Assembly: GCA_050014355.1 (NCBI GenBank)
Contig: JBEKDL010000019.1
Location: 1 to 26,201, forward strand
Length of the DNA: 26,201 nucleotides
Direction: 5' to 3'
Source of the DNA: Fen-1077 sp050014355
GTDB taxonomy: Bacteria; Chloroflexota; Dehalococcoidia; Dehalococcoidales; RBG-16-60-22
In this document: positions 6,518 to 13,884 of the stretch, in pieces
Layout of the letters: every line of letters begins with the position of its first letter
How positions within the stretch are numbered: position 1 is the first letter of the stretch
Translations under genes and position numbers: made by a program
Notes under the pieces: model-generated
What the model saw: the letters and a program-made list of their open reading frames with translations, nothing else
Told to the model about the DNA's origin: nothing
Databases searched by the model: none

Positions 6518-7123
6518 ATGGATAACGATGCACTTGCCAGAAAAGTTCAGTACCTCGTCGACCTCGAAGAGATTAAGAAACTCCAGCGTAAATACCAGTA
6601 CTGTCTTTTCAAGCAGGACTACGATAAAATCGTCGCTTTTTTTTCCCATAAGACCCCCGGCGTCAGGATGGAGGCGTCCGACAGCGGTGTTTTTAAAGGG
6701 CTGGAGGGGGTAGAGCGTTTTTTCTCCAGGGTGGTGGGGCTGCAAAAGAGTCGGCCGGGCGGTTTTACGATGCACATGGCCGTCGGCCCGGTCATCGAAA
6801 TAGCCGGAGACGGTAAAACAGCGCAGAGCGTCTGGTTTTCACCGGGCTGTGCCGGCACCATGTGGGTCTGGGGTGTTTACGTCGTGGACTACGTCAAAGA
6901 AGACGGTGAGTGGCGGTTCTGGCATATGGTGTTCAGCCCGTTTTTCCGCACGCCTTATGATAAAGGCTGGATGGAAGTCCCGGCAGCCGGCACGCTTAAG
7001 TCCGGCCTCGAGGACGGGCCGCCAACCCGCTGGAACCCGTACGATAAGACGAAAACGGGCAAGGAGTTGTTCCGCCATCTGCCGGAAGCGCCGGAGCCCT
7101 ATGATAGTATGAAAATTGATTGA
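6518..7123 (+). CDS. SnoaL/NTF2-like protein, 201 aa
   Basis: The N-terminal 150 or so residues resemble the SnoaL-like (NTF2 fold) domain: an initial helix LVDLEEIKKLQRKYQYCLFKQ, then the core FFSHKTPGVRMEASDSG, a central TMHMAVGPVIEI strand pair and the WVWGVYVVDYVKEDGEWRFW hairpin. The remaining 50 residues are a Pro/Trp-rich tail. Members of this fold act as isomerases, dehydratases or plain binding proteins, so no reaction can be named. GGGAGGTGA precedes the ATG by 6 nt. It sits alone between the DegV pair and the ModE-like gene. The repeated Trp and Phe residues suggest a hydrophobic pocket. Confidence 0.75.
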   Translation: MDNDALARKVQYLVDLEEIKKLQRKYQYCLFKQDYDKIVAFFSHKTPGVRMEASDSGVFKGLEGVERFFSRVVGLQKSRPGGFTMHMAVGPVIEIAGDGKTAQSVWFSPGCAGTMWVWGVYVVDYVKEDGEWRFWHMVFSPFFRTPYDKGWMEVPAAGTLKSGLEDGPPTRWNPYDKTKTGKELFRHLPEAPEPYDSMKID

Positions 7124-7139
7124 CGACCTCTTATAAAGC

Positions 7140-7172
7140 TTGACTTGGCCGTTATGTTGTTGATAATATACG
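7140..7172 (+). promoter_or_regulatory. promoter with candidate ModE-type operator
   Basis: TTGACT (7140-7145), 16 bp, then GATAAT (7162-7167) makes a good sigma70-type promoter. From 7150 to 7172 the sequence begins CGTTATGTTGTTG and ends ATATACG. The left half closely resembles the CGTTATATTGTCG half of the E. coli modA operator as I recall it; the right half fits less well. It overlaps the -10 and lies 27 bp before the modE-like ATG, a position fitting autorepression. Confidence 0.4.
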
Positions 7173-7199
7173 ATATCTATCCAGCACTGGAGGTAGCCG

Positions 7200-7586
7200 A
7201 TGGCCGAAACCAGGATACCGGAATTCGGCATCAAGCATATGTCCCGCTCCGGACATACGCCGGAGACAGGTATCGTGGTCAAGACCAAGGTCTGGCTGGA
7301 AAAAGACGGCAAGCTCTTTATGGGGTGGGGCAGGGCAACCTTGCTGCAGCGCATCGACCAGTTAGGTTCGATTTCGGCGGCAGCCAGGTCCATGAAGCTG
7401 GCTTACCGCAACGCCTGGCTCTGGGTGGAGGCAATGAACCGCCTCTCCGGTATACCCCTGGTAGAAAAAGCTACCGGCGGCGCTCACGGGGGCTACGCCC
7501 GCCTGACCGACGAGGGACGGCGCATCGTCCGCGAGTACCTGGACCGGCGTGCCCAGGTCCACGAGATGTTAAAAAAGAAAATCTAG
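7200..7586 (+). CDS. ModE-type winged-helix regulator (DNA-binding domain only), 128 aa
   Basis: Matches the N-terminal DNA-binding domain of ModE: KVWLEKDGKLFMGWGRATLL, then the helix-turn-helix QLGSISAAARSMKLAYRNAW and LWVEAMNRLSGIPLVEK, with the wing GGAHGGYARLTDEGRRIV. It lacks the C-terminal MOP/TOBE molybdate-binding domains of E. coli ModE, so molybdate may not be the direct signal. GGAGGT lies 6 nt before the ATG. The 40-residue N-terminal extension before KVWLE is unusual, and a later start at Met14 is possible. A molybdenum hydroxylase with its maturation genes lies about 12 kb downstream, a possible target, though no clear operator is seen there. Confidence 0.85.
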   Translation: MAETRIPEFGIKHMSRSGHTPETGIVVKTKVWLEKDGKLFMGWGRATLLQRIDQLGSISAAARSMKLAYRNAWLWVEAMNRLSGIPLVEKATGGAHGGYARLTDEGRRIVREYLDRRAQVHEMLKKKI

Positions 7587-7706
7587 TAAATTAACGTTTA
7601 AACATTATATCTTTGACAGACCACTGGAAAAATTTTTCTTTTGATGTAACCGTTTCATCCCTCCAACGTATAACACTATAGAGCAATCTATATACAGGAG
7701 GGTGAA

Positions 7707-8855
7707 ATGAAACGGTTTGTCTTAGGAATTTTACTGGTTATCCTGCTGGCAGGGACGGCAGCTTGTTCCAGCACGGCTCAAACTGTTCGGACACAAGCCC
7801 CGACGACAACTACTACGGCGCTAGCGGGCAAGGCCGTGCCCGCCACGACCTATACACTTGCGCCGCCTCCGGTAGTCATTACACAGGTTCCGGCCCCGAC
7901 AATCACCATACCATCGTCAGGTCAGCACGAAACATATTCCTCTGACCAGGCTGCTGCCACCGACCGCATGATTATCCGTACCGGTAACATGCAGCTGGTG
8001 GTTGACGATGTAAACACCGTGATGACACAAATAACCAGCCTCGCAACGACTTACGGCGGCTTCGTGGTGAACTCTAACGTCCAGGAGAACCAGAACCGTC
8101 TTTACGGTAACATCAGCTTTAGAGTGCTCGCCGAGCGCTTTAACGACGCGCTTGCCGCGCTGCGCGCCATGGCTGTGGATGTGAAATCGGAGAGCACCTC
8201 CGGCCAGGACGTAACGGAAGAGTATACCGACCTATCGGCCAACCTGCGCAACCTTCAGGCCGCCGAAGAGCAGTTGCTGAAGTTGATGGAGCAGGCGGGC
8301 AAGGTGACCGATATTCTGGAAGTGCAGCAGGAGCTGGTCAAAACGCGGGGGGAAATCGAGCAGACCAAGGGCCGCATGCAGTACCTGGAGCAAAGCTCGG
8401 CGATGTCTATTATCCAGGTAACCCTGGAGCAGTCCAAGCTCGCGGTTGAGTTTACGGCTTCCGGGCGGAGCGTTAAAGAAGGTGAAAAAATACTGTTCCA
8501 GCCCGCGGTTTCCGGCGGTTTCACGCCTTATAGCTACACCTGGGATTTCGGCGACGGCAAGACCAGCACGGAAGATAGTCCGGTCCATGCTTTCCGCAGT
8601 GACGGCACCTTCACTGTCTCGCTGAAAGTGACCGACGACCGCGGGAATACGGTCACTCTAAAGAGGGACAAATATATTACGGTTCTTACCGGGTGGCAAG
8701 CCGGCAATACCGCGGGCAGCGCCTGGAACGGAATGGTCGGGTTCGGCCATTTCCTGGTCAACCTCATCATCTGGCTGGGTATTTTCAGCCCTGTCTGGAT
8801 TGTAGTCCTCGTTGTCCTGTATTTCACCGTCTGGCGGCGTAAAAAGTCAAAATAG
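7707..8855 (+). CDS. DUF4349 lipoprotein with an inserted PKD domain, 382 aa
   Basis: A signal peptide with lipobox-like AGTAAC (lipidated Cys20) is followed by a Thr/Pro-rich linker (25-75). A DUF4349 domain with helical coiled-coil (about 85-245) includes MIIRTGNMQLVVDDV, YGGFVVNS and RLYGNISFRV. A PKD domain (about 248-328) shows YTWDFGDG and VTDDRGN. One C-terminal membrane helix (about 348-374) ends in basic WRRKKSK. DUF4349 proteins normally run from the coiled coil straight into the helix; the PKD insertion is unusual. PKD domains usually mediate extracellular protein or glycan contacts, so a cell-surface role is likely. AGGAGGGTG precedes the ATG. A strong terminator follows, so it is probably monocistronic. 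Confidence 0.85.
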   Translation: MKRFVLGILLVILLAGTAACSSTAQTVRTQAPTTTTTALAGKAVPATTYTLAPPPVVITQVPAPTITIPSSGQHETYSSDQAAATDRMIIRTGNMQLVVDDVNTVMTQITSLATTYGGFVVNSNVQENQNRLYGNISFRVLAERFNDALAALRAMAVDVKSESTSGQDVTEEYTDLSANLRNLQAAEEQLLKLMEQAGKVTDILEVQQELVKTRGEIEQTKGRMQYLEQSSAMSIIQVTLEQSKLAVEFTASGRSVKEGEKILFQPAVSGGFTPYSYTWDFGDGKTSTEDSPVHAFRSDGTFTVSLKVTDDRGNTVTLKRDKYITVLTGWQAGNTAGSAWNGMVGFGHFLVNLIIWLGIFSPVWIVVLVVLYFTVWRRKKSK

Positions 8856-8875
8856 TACCAGCTAGCTAAAGCGCG

Positions 8876-8902
8876 AGAGGGGCCGAAAAGGCCCCTCTTT
8901 TT
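8876..8902 (+). terminator. intrinsic terminator after the DUF4349 gene
   Basis: AGAGGGGCC (8876-8884) pairs with GGCCCCTCT (8890-8898) around a GAAAA loop, followed by a T-run (8898-8902). It is a GC-rich 9-bp stem with a U-tract, 20 bp after the stop codon. Confidence 0.85.
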
Positions 8903-8944
8903 ATCGATGTGCAAGGTGCCTTTCCCCCTGCCGGGTTTATGTAT

Positions 8945-8950
8945 TATACT
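8945..8950 (+). promoter_or_regulatory. possible -10 of the flavoprotein/ferredoxin unit
   Basis: TATACT lies 40 bp before the flavoprotein ATG and after a terminator, so a promoter is expected here. No convincing -35 is visible at 17 bp. Confidence 0.3.
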
Positions 8951-8990
8951 GGTCTTTATAAAATAAACGAACTATCAGGAGGTGAAACTG

Positions 8991-10892
8991 ATGTCCACCT
9001 GGCAGGATTTTATGATAGAAAAGGGTCACGCGCCCCGGTGGCCGTACCCGCTGCGCTATAACCGGCAGCAGGAAATCGAGGCCGATGTGCTGGTCCTCGG
9101 TGGGGGCATCTCCGGCTGCTGGGCGGCCATCAGCGCCGCGAGGAAAGGCGTTAAAGTCGTGATGGTGGAAAAATCAGCCACGGTCCGGAGCGGGGCAGGC
9201 GGGCCGGGTTGCGACCACTGGTGTGATACGCCGTGTAATCCTTTATCTAAAGTCAATCCTGACGAATGGGCGCAGAAGCTGGCCGCCGGTCCTTATAGCT
9301 GCGGCATCGGCTATCAAATACAGTGCCGTGAGAATTACGATACGCTGCTCGAGATGGAGAAGATGGGCGGCAAAATCAGGGATACTGAAGGAAAGTATAA
9401 AGGCTGCGAAGGTTATGATGATAAGACCAAGTTCATGATTTCCCCGCGATATAATCCGTTCCACGATACCAATGTGGTGATACGTATCTTCGGAACGACG
9501 TTCAAACCTGCCCTGAAAAAAGAATGTGACCGCCTGGGCGTGAAAATCTTCGACCGGGTCATGGCCACCACTCTGCTGACGGAAGGTGGCGTGCAGGGGG
9601 GCAGGGTGGTCGGCGCCACCGGCTTCAACGACCGTACCGGTGAGTTTATGCTCTTTAAAGCTAAAGCGACGGTGCTCTGCATGGCCAGGGCCGGCTCTAT
9701 CTGGCTCTTCAATTCCGAGCTCGCCGGCTACAGCACCATGCAGTCCCGCGCCATATCCGGCGACGGCGTGGCGATGGCATGGAAGGCGGGCGCCGAGCAG
9801 ACACTGATGGAGAGCTCGCAGGTACTGCGTATCGCCACGGGGTACAAGCATAAGTGGTACACGGGCGCCGGCGATGCCAGCTATGAAAATGTGGGCCTGG
9901 TAGACGATAACGGCCAGGCGCTGCCGGTCATCGGCGAGCCGAGCTGGAACAGGAAGCGGCAGGTCACCGACCGCACCGGGCTGACCGGGCCGTGGGACAC
10001 CGTCCACGAAGGACTGCTGAAAGGGGAATACGCCCTGCCCTTCTTCGGCGATTTCCCGGCCATGGAGGAAATCGAGCAGCAGGCGACCTGGAACATGCTG
10101 TTAAGGGAAGAGTCGACGACCAAAATCATCGTGGATACCTTCGGCGCCGCCGGGTTCGACCCCGCTAAAGACCTCCTCATGAACTATCATTTCCTCGAAG
10201 GCGGCAGCCTGCCCCAGTGGCGCGAATGCCGGGGCGGCGGACTGGTAATCGACTGGGATTTGAAGACCACGCTGGACGGGCTGTACGCCGCCGGCGGCCA
10301 GCTTTTCTCACCCCGCGACCACAGCTTCGCGGCGGCTACCGGGCGGTACGCCGGCCGGAAAGCGGCCGATTATGCCCGGCAGGTAGCGCAAGCCGCCATT
10401 TCACCGGAGCAGGTGGCCATTGAAAAGAAAAGGGTCTATGCGCCGGTAACGCGTACCGAGGGAATCGACTGGAAGGAGCTGCACGCGGGCATCGCCCGGG
10501 CGATGCAATTCTTCTGCTCCGAATACAAGACCGAGAAGCTGTTTAACATGGGGCTGGATGTCCTTAAGGAAATCGAAGAAATGTATGTGCCGAAGCTTTA
10601 TGCTTTAGACCCGCATAAACTGATGCGCGGCCAGGAAGACTTGAGCATGCTCGCGCATGCCCAGCTTATCCTGCATACGTCCCTGGCGCGTAAGGCCAGC
10701 AGCCGGATACTGGAGTTTAACCGGATAGACTACCCGCAACTCGACCCGCCGGAGTGGAACAAGTTCCTCACACTTAAGCTGGAAAACGGCAAGCCCAAAG
10801 TAGGTGACCTGCCGACGGGCTACTACGGCAACATGAAAGAGAACTACGAAGCCCACAATAAGGACTATACCGGCGTTTACGAGGGGAAATAA
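8991..10892 (+). CDS. AprA-like FAD-dependent oxidoreductase, 633 aa
   Basis: A flavoprotein of the succinate dehydrogenase/fumarate reductase/APS reductase alpha superfamily. ADVLVLGGGISGCWAAISAA (31-50) is the dinucleotide-binding fold. EKSATVRSGAGGPGCDHW resembles the AprA segment EKxxxxRSGA. The cap and C-terminal helical domains end in SLARKASSRILEFNRIDYP, close to the AprA C-terminus. LDGLYAAGGQ near residue 425 is the second FAD-contact segment. AGGAGGT lies 7 nt before the ATG 8991; the GTG at 8982 would overlap it. It lies 11 bp from a dicluster ferredoxin, which is surely its electron partner. There is no Sat, QmoABC or Dsr gene here, so sulfate reduction should not be assumed; the substrate is unknown. 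Confidence 0.88.
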   Translation: MSTWQDFMIEKGHAPRWPYPLRYNRQQEIEADVLVLGGGISGCWAAISAARKGVKVVMVEKSATVRSGAGGPGCDHWCDTPCNPLSKVNPDEWAQKLAAGPYSCGIGYQIQCRENYDTLLEMEKMGGKIRDTEGKYKGCEGYDDKTKFMISPRYNPFHDTNVVIRIFGTTFKPALKKECDRLGVKIFDRVMATTLLTEGGVQGGRVVGATGFNDRTGEFMLFKAKATVLCMARAGSIWLFNSELAGYSTMQSRAISGDGVAMAWKAGAEQTLMESSQVLRIATGYKHKWYTGAGDASYENVGLVDDNGQALPVIGEPSWNRKRQVTDRTGLTGPWDTVHEGLLKGEYALPFFGDFPAMEEIEQQATWNMLLREESTTKIIVDTFGAAGFDPAKDLLMNYHFLEGGSLPQWRECRGGGLVIDWDLKTTLDGLYAAGGQLFSPRDHSFAAATGRYAGRKAADYARQVAQAAISPEQVAIEKKRVYAPVTRTEGIDWKELHAGIARAMQFFCSEYKTEKLFNMGLDVLKEIEEMYVPKLYALDPHKLMRGQEDLSMLAHAQLILHTSLARKASSRILEFNRIDYPQLDPPEWNKFLTLKLENGKPKVGDLPTGYYGNMKENYEAHNKDYTGVYEGK

Positions 10893-10903
10893 GGAGGCTG
10901 CTC

Positions 10904-11197
10904 ATGGCTAAAGACAAAGTATACGCTTTACCCAATGTCACCACCCCGGGCCGGCCGGTGATTTTCACGGATAAGTGCAAGGGCTGCAACCTCTGCGTGG
11001 AGGTCTGCCCGGTGGATGTCTACATACCCCACCCGGAAAAAGGGAAAGCGCCGATAATCCTCCACCCCGATGAATGCTGGTACTGCGGCTCTTGCGTTCA
11101 CGCGTGCAATATCGCCGGGGCAATAGAGTTCAACTGGCCTTTGCAGCAGCGCGGTTACTGGAAGAATAAAGCGACCGGCAAGGTCTCCCGCGTCTAG
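10904..11197 (+). CDS. two-cluster [4Fe-4S] ferredoxin subunit, 97 aa
   Basis: Two complete cluster motifs are visible: C25-x2-C28-x2-C31-x3-C35-P (CKGCNLCVEVCP) and C58-x2-C61-x2-C64-x3-C68 (CWYCGSCVHACN). This resembles the cluster domain of AprB, but without the long C-terminal tail that wraps around AprA, so it is probably a soluble electron-transfer subunit. AAGGAGG overlaps the upstream stop codon and the ATG follows 6 nt later, so translation is coupled to the flavoprotein. The C-terminus (FNWPLQQRGYWKNKATGK) is basic. Confidence 0.92.
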   Translation: MAKDKVYALPNVTTPGRPVIFTDKCKGCNLCVEVCPVDVYIPHPEKGKAPIILHPDECWYCGSCVHACNIAGAIEFNWPLQQRGYWKNKATGKVSRV

Positions 11198-11226
11198 GTG
11201 AAAAGCGACTATATTTGCGCCGCCGG

Positions 11227-11865
11227 CTAGTGGTACCGCGCATACGGGTTGTCCCGGCGCTCGGCGCCTACCGTAGTCTCACGGCCGTGGCCGGGGTACA
11301 GGATTGTCTCGTCCGGGAGCACCATCAGCCTGGTGTGAATACTTTCTAATAGCTCACGGCGGCTGCTCCCGGGCATCAGCGTCGTGCCGATGCCGCGGTA
11401 GAAGATAGTGTCCCCGGTAAAAACTTTATCTCCGGTCTGCAGGCAGATGCTCCCCGGCGTATGTCCCGGGGTATGGATGACCTTGAAAGAAAGACTGCCC
11501 ACAGCGATAACATCTCCCTCACGGAGCAGCCTGTCCGGCGGGTATGGTGTCCGGTAAGAAATACCGAATTGCGAGCTGAAAGAACCGCGTCCTTCGAGGA
11601 AGTCAGCGTCCTCGATGTGGATGGCTACCTGCGCGCCGGTATGGTCCTGGACATCGCGCAGGGCGGCGATATGGTCGGAGTGGCCGTGGGTCAGGACGAT
11701 GGTCTTTATTTCCAGTCCGGACTCGTCGATGGCTTTAATGATGTCTTCCTGGTTGCCGCCGGGGTCGATAACCATTCCCTCGCCGTGCGACTCCTGGCCG
11801 ACGATATAGCAGTTGGCTGAAAGGTGTCCCACTACCAGCCTTTTAATAATCACCGCGTCATCCAT
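11227..11865 (-). CDS. MBL-fold metallo-hydrolase (glyoxalase II-like), 212 aa
   Basis: Metallo-beta-lactamase-fold hydrolase with a full binuclear metal set: TH60-G-H62-S-D64-H65 (VLTHGHSDH), H135 (HTPGHTPGS), D152 (FTGDTIF) and H193 (YPGHGRET). Length and layout are those of the short YcbL/glyoxalase II-like group, which hydrolyse thioesters such as hydroxyacyl-thiols; the physiological substrate cannot be read. The minus-strand ATG at 11865 has no clear Shine-Dalgarno. It is transcribed toward the ferredoxin gene (convergent, 29 bp between stops) from a likely promoter at 11922-11950. Confidence 0.9.
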   Translation of the reverse strand: MDDAVIIKRLVVGHLSANCYIVGQESHGEGMVIDPGGNQEDIIKAIDESGLEIKTIVLTHGHSDHIAALRDVQDHTGAQVAIHIEDADFLEGRGSFSSQFGISYRTPYPPDRLLREGDVIAVGSLSFKVIHTPGHTPGSICLQTGDKVFTGDTIFYRGIGTTLMPGSSRRELLESIHTRLMVLPDETILYPGHGRETTVGAERRDNPYARYH

Positions 11866-11921
11866 GTTGTTGAGGCGTTCTTGTCGCGGGATGAAAGTAA
11901 CCCGCGGGACCGTATATTTCC

Positions 11922-11950
11922 AAAATAGCAGAGTCGGCCTGATTGCGCAA
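11922..11950 (-). promoter_or_regulatory. probable promoter of the MBL-fold hydrolase
   Basis: On the minus strand TTGCGC (11950-11945), a 17-bp spacer ending in TGC, then TATTTT (11927-11922), i.e. an extended -10. It lies about 57 bp before the ATG. Confidence 0.45.
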
Positions 11951-12055
11951 GTGAAGAGCTTTGAGGCGGTTCGCGGGCAGGAATGCGGAGGTTCATTATG
12001 TCATTTTTTAAAAGGAAGGACTGCTTTACCGCGGTTCGCCATGACAAACAGGGTC

Positions 12056-12895
12056 TTATTCCCTTATCAGCAAGAGCGGAGTATTGCCTGCCAGGAGTAC
12101 CTTCTGCGCGACGCTCCCCAGCGGCCAGAGGCTCCCTGCCCCGTGAGCGTGCGTTGCCATCGCGACGACGTCGCAGGCAGCTTCATCGGCTAAATCTATA
12201 ATCAGGTCAGCAGGGGAGCCTATCCTTACTTCGTACCTCGAAGAGATTCCGGCTTCTTCCAGTTTACGGCACCAGCTCTGAAGATAATTTTCCACTTCGG
12301 CGAGCGAATGGTTCATCCTGGGAAGCGCCCGCAGTAAAATAATTTCCATATGGAGACTGGCCGCGATTGTGGTCAGCACCGGCATCACGGCTTCGCTTTC
12401 GACCGTGCCGTCCAGAGGCAGCAGCGCCTTCTTGAAAATACGCTTGGCGCGTATGTCCGGGTGGGCGCCTTTTGCCCGGATAAGGAGCAGCGGTTGACGC
12501 GTGGTCGACCTCACTACTTTGTCCGCTACGCTGCCGATGGCCCAGCGGCTGATTCCCGAGCGGCCGTGGGTCGCCATGACGACAAGGCAGAGGTGCCCCT
12601 TATCGACATAGTCCAGAATCCCTTCCGCCGGATTACCGACCCTCGTTGCGGTGCATATCGTGCAGTCCCGGGTGCCCTCGGTATATTTCTTAACCTGGCG
12701 CATGGTGATATCCAGCGTCTTTTCCATGTAGGAATTGAGGGTATGGTACTCCTCGGGTTCATCCGAGGGCAGAACGGAGAGCAGGACCATCTCGGAGCCT
12801 ATCTTTCCGGCTAATTCCTCGGCGTACGGCAGGGCTACTTCGGCAAGGGGAGAACCGTCCAGGGGCACGACAACCTTCTTGTACACATCGTCCAT
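12056..12895 (-). CDS. tandem universal stress protein, 279 aa
   Basis: Two UspA domains in one chain (about 1-145 and 150-279), each starting with the family strand (KVVVPLDGSPLAEVALPYAE; KALLPLDGTVESEAVMPVL). Domain 1 keeps the nucleotide-binding signature MATHGRSGISRWAIGSVADK, so it probably binds ATP. Domain 2 has the altered ATHAHGAGSLWPLGSVAQK, lacking part of the glycine pattern, and may not bind. GAGGT precedes the ATG. It lies 28 bp downstream of the receiver-like gene in the same direction, probably one transcript. Usp proteins act in the cytoplasm under starvation and stress; the exact role is open. Confidence 0.92.
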   Translation of the reverse strand: MDDVYKKVVVPLDGSPLAEVALPYAEELAGKIGSEMVLLSVLPSDEPEEYHTLNSYMEKTLDITMRQVKKYTEGTRDCTICTATRVGNPAEGILDYVDKGHLCLVVMATHGRSGISRWAIGSVADKVVRSTTRQPLLLIRAKGAHPDIRAKRIFKKALLPLDGTVESEAVMPVLTTIAASLHMEIILLRALPRMNHSLAEVENYLQSWCRKLEEAGISSRYEVRIGSPADLIIDLADEAACDVVAMATHAHGAGSLWPLGSVAQKVLLAGNTPLLLIRE

Positions 12896-12923
12896 GTGTC
12901 ATAACCTCGGTAAAGTATTATTA

Positions 12924-13310
12924 TCAGGAGATAGTGGAGATGGATTGCCAGGCCGCGCTGCGTTGCAGCAGGGAACTTATCCTTGCCAGGAGCTCCAGCG
13001 GTCCGAAGGATTTTCTAAAAAAGCAATCGGCGCCCGCGTTGATGGCCCTGACGCACGTTTCGCTGCTGGCGTTCAGGCTGATGACGATAAGCGGGATGCC
13101 GGTCAGGGCCCGTATTCGTTCGCAGATTGCCCAGCTTTCTACGGCCGGGCTTTCCAGGACAATAATAATATCGTATGCCTGGCCCTCCAGATGTGACAGG
13201 CCTTCCTCGACATCATGCACCAGGTCGACACTATAGCCCATCCTGGACAGGAGCCCGGATATCAGGAGGAGCGACCTGATGTTATTAATGAACAATACTT
13301 TTTTAGCCAT
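12924..13310 (-). CDS. degenerate response-regulator receiver domain, 128 aa
   Basis: A stand-alone receiver (CheY-like) fold: KVLFINNIRSLLLISGLLSR, GYSVDLVHDVEEGLSHL, YDIIIVLESP, IPLIVISLNAS and AGADCFFRKSFGPLELL. The acidic pair that binds Mg2+ is Asn9-Asn10, the phosphoacceptor Asp is Glu53 (VLESP), and the usual KPF is KSF. The switch Ser and Lys are kept. It is therefore probably a pseudo-receiver that is not phosphorylated in the normal way; Glu at this site often mimics the phosphorylated state. No output domain and no adjacent kinase gene. It leads a likely two-gene unit with the universal stress protein. Confidence 0.85.
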   Translation of the reverse strand: MAKKVLFINNIRSLLLISGLLSRMGYSVDLVHDVEEGLSHLEGQAYDIIIVLESPAVESWAICERIRALTGIPLIVISLNASSETCVRAINAGADCFFRKSFGPLELLARISSLLQRSAAWQSISTIS

Positions 13311-13427
13311 TTTTCAATTTCAATGTAATATAACGGCGGGCTATTGAAAACCAGAACAGCCCCCATTCAAATGAGGGTTTGCCCCTATTAGCCCGAATTG
13401 GTGACTTCCCCCATTTAAAATACTCGC

Positions 13428-13498
13428 TGGTACGGATGTTTATATCGCAGGTAACTATTACATTAGTACTATACGGCACTAACCTAAAATCCGTACCA
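13428..13498. repeat. 10-bp inverted repeat upstream of the pilin-like gene
   Basis: TGGTACGGAT (13428-13437) and ATCCGTACCA (13489-13498) are perfect inverted copies, 51 bp apart, ending 19 bp before the pilin-like ATG. The AT-rich interval between them holds the only room for that gene's promoter. It could be an operator pair or the base of a structured 5' leader. Confidence 0.45.
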
Positions 13499-13517
13499 AA
13501 GGGAAAATCGTAATAAA

Positions 13518-13877
13518 ATGCGGGAAAAACAGGCATCTGTCTTCTTTCTGGAAGTCGTCGCGATTTTGGCCATGCTGGGTTCTCTTTCCGCTGTAGCTAT
13601 CCCCCATGCCGGCCAGATGGTGAGCGACAGCCGGGCGATGGCGCGAGAAAACGAACTCGATAGAATTCAAACGGCCGTGGCAGAAATGCTGAACGATAGC
13701 GCTGCCGGGACTCTGGTATCAATCGGTCCTACCGCGGATATGAGCCGGGTCTGTACCAGAGACGTGCCGCCACTGGTGTTAAAGGACTATTTACCGGCCA
13801 GACGTAATCATCCCGAAAGACCGGGCGGCTTTTATGGCTTTACCTCGGATGGGACTGTGATACCAATGGTCCCCTGA
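13518..13877 (+). CDS. type IV pilin-like / pseudopilin protein, 119 aa
   Basis: The N-terminus is that of a type IV pilin: basic MREKQAS, then VFFLEVVAILAMLGSLSAVA, matching the FTLIEvxxxxxIxGILAAVAIP pattern with Glu at +5, followed by AIPHAGQM. The residue expected at -1 of the prepilin peptidase site is Ser, not Gly, so processing is uncertain. The remaining 85 residues form a small globular domain ending TSDGTVIPMVP. No other pilus genes are nearby, so this is an orphan minor pilin or pseudopilin. Only a weak ribosome binding site (AAAGGG, 14 nt from the ATG) is seen. It converges with the dehydrogenase gene. Confidence 0.75.
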   Translation: MREKQASVFFLEVVAILAMLGSLSAVAIPHAGQMVSDSRAMARENELDRIQTAVAEMLNDSAAGTLVSIGPTADMSRVCTRDVPPLVLKDYLPARRNHPERPGGFYGFTSDGTVIPMVP

Positions 13878-13884
13878 ATATCCC

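Noticed and set aside
7171..7180. ATATCTA-like fragments upstream of the modE-like gene and the Mo hydroxylase, resembling the PadR motif core
   Set aside because: Only 7 bp match the 19-bp motif, as expected by chance in AT-rich promoters.
7613..7674. TTGACA (7613) and TATAAC (7669) before the DUF4349 lipoprotein gene
   Set aside because: The spacing does not fit one promoter, and neither box has a good partner at 16-18 bp.
9243..10007. A 254-codon open frame on the minus strand
   Set aside because: Antisense to the AprA-like flavoprotein, with low-complexity His/Gly/Ala content and no recognisable motif.
11998..12201. Plus-strand frame starting MSFFKRKDCF with GGAGG upstream
   Set aside because: Most of it is antisense to the universal stress protein and turns into an Arg-rich, shadow-like tail; the ribosome binding site alone is not enough.
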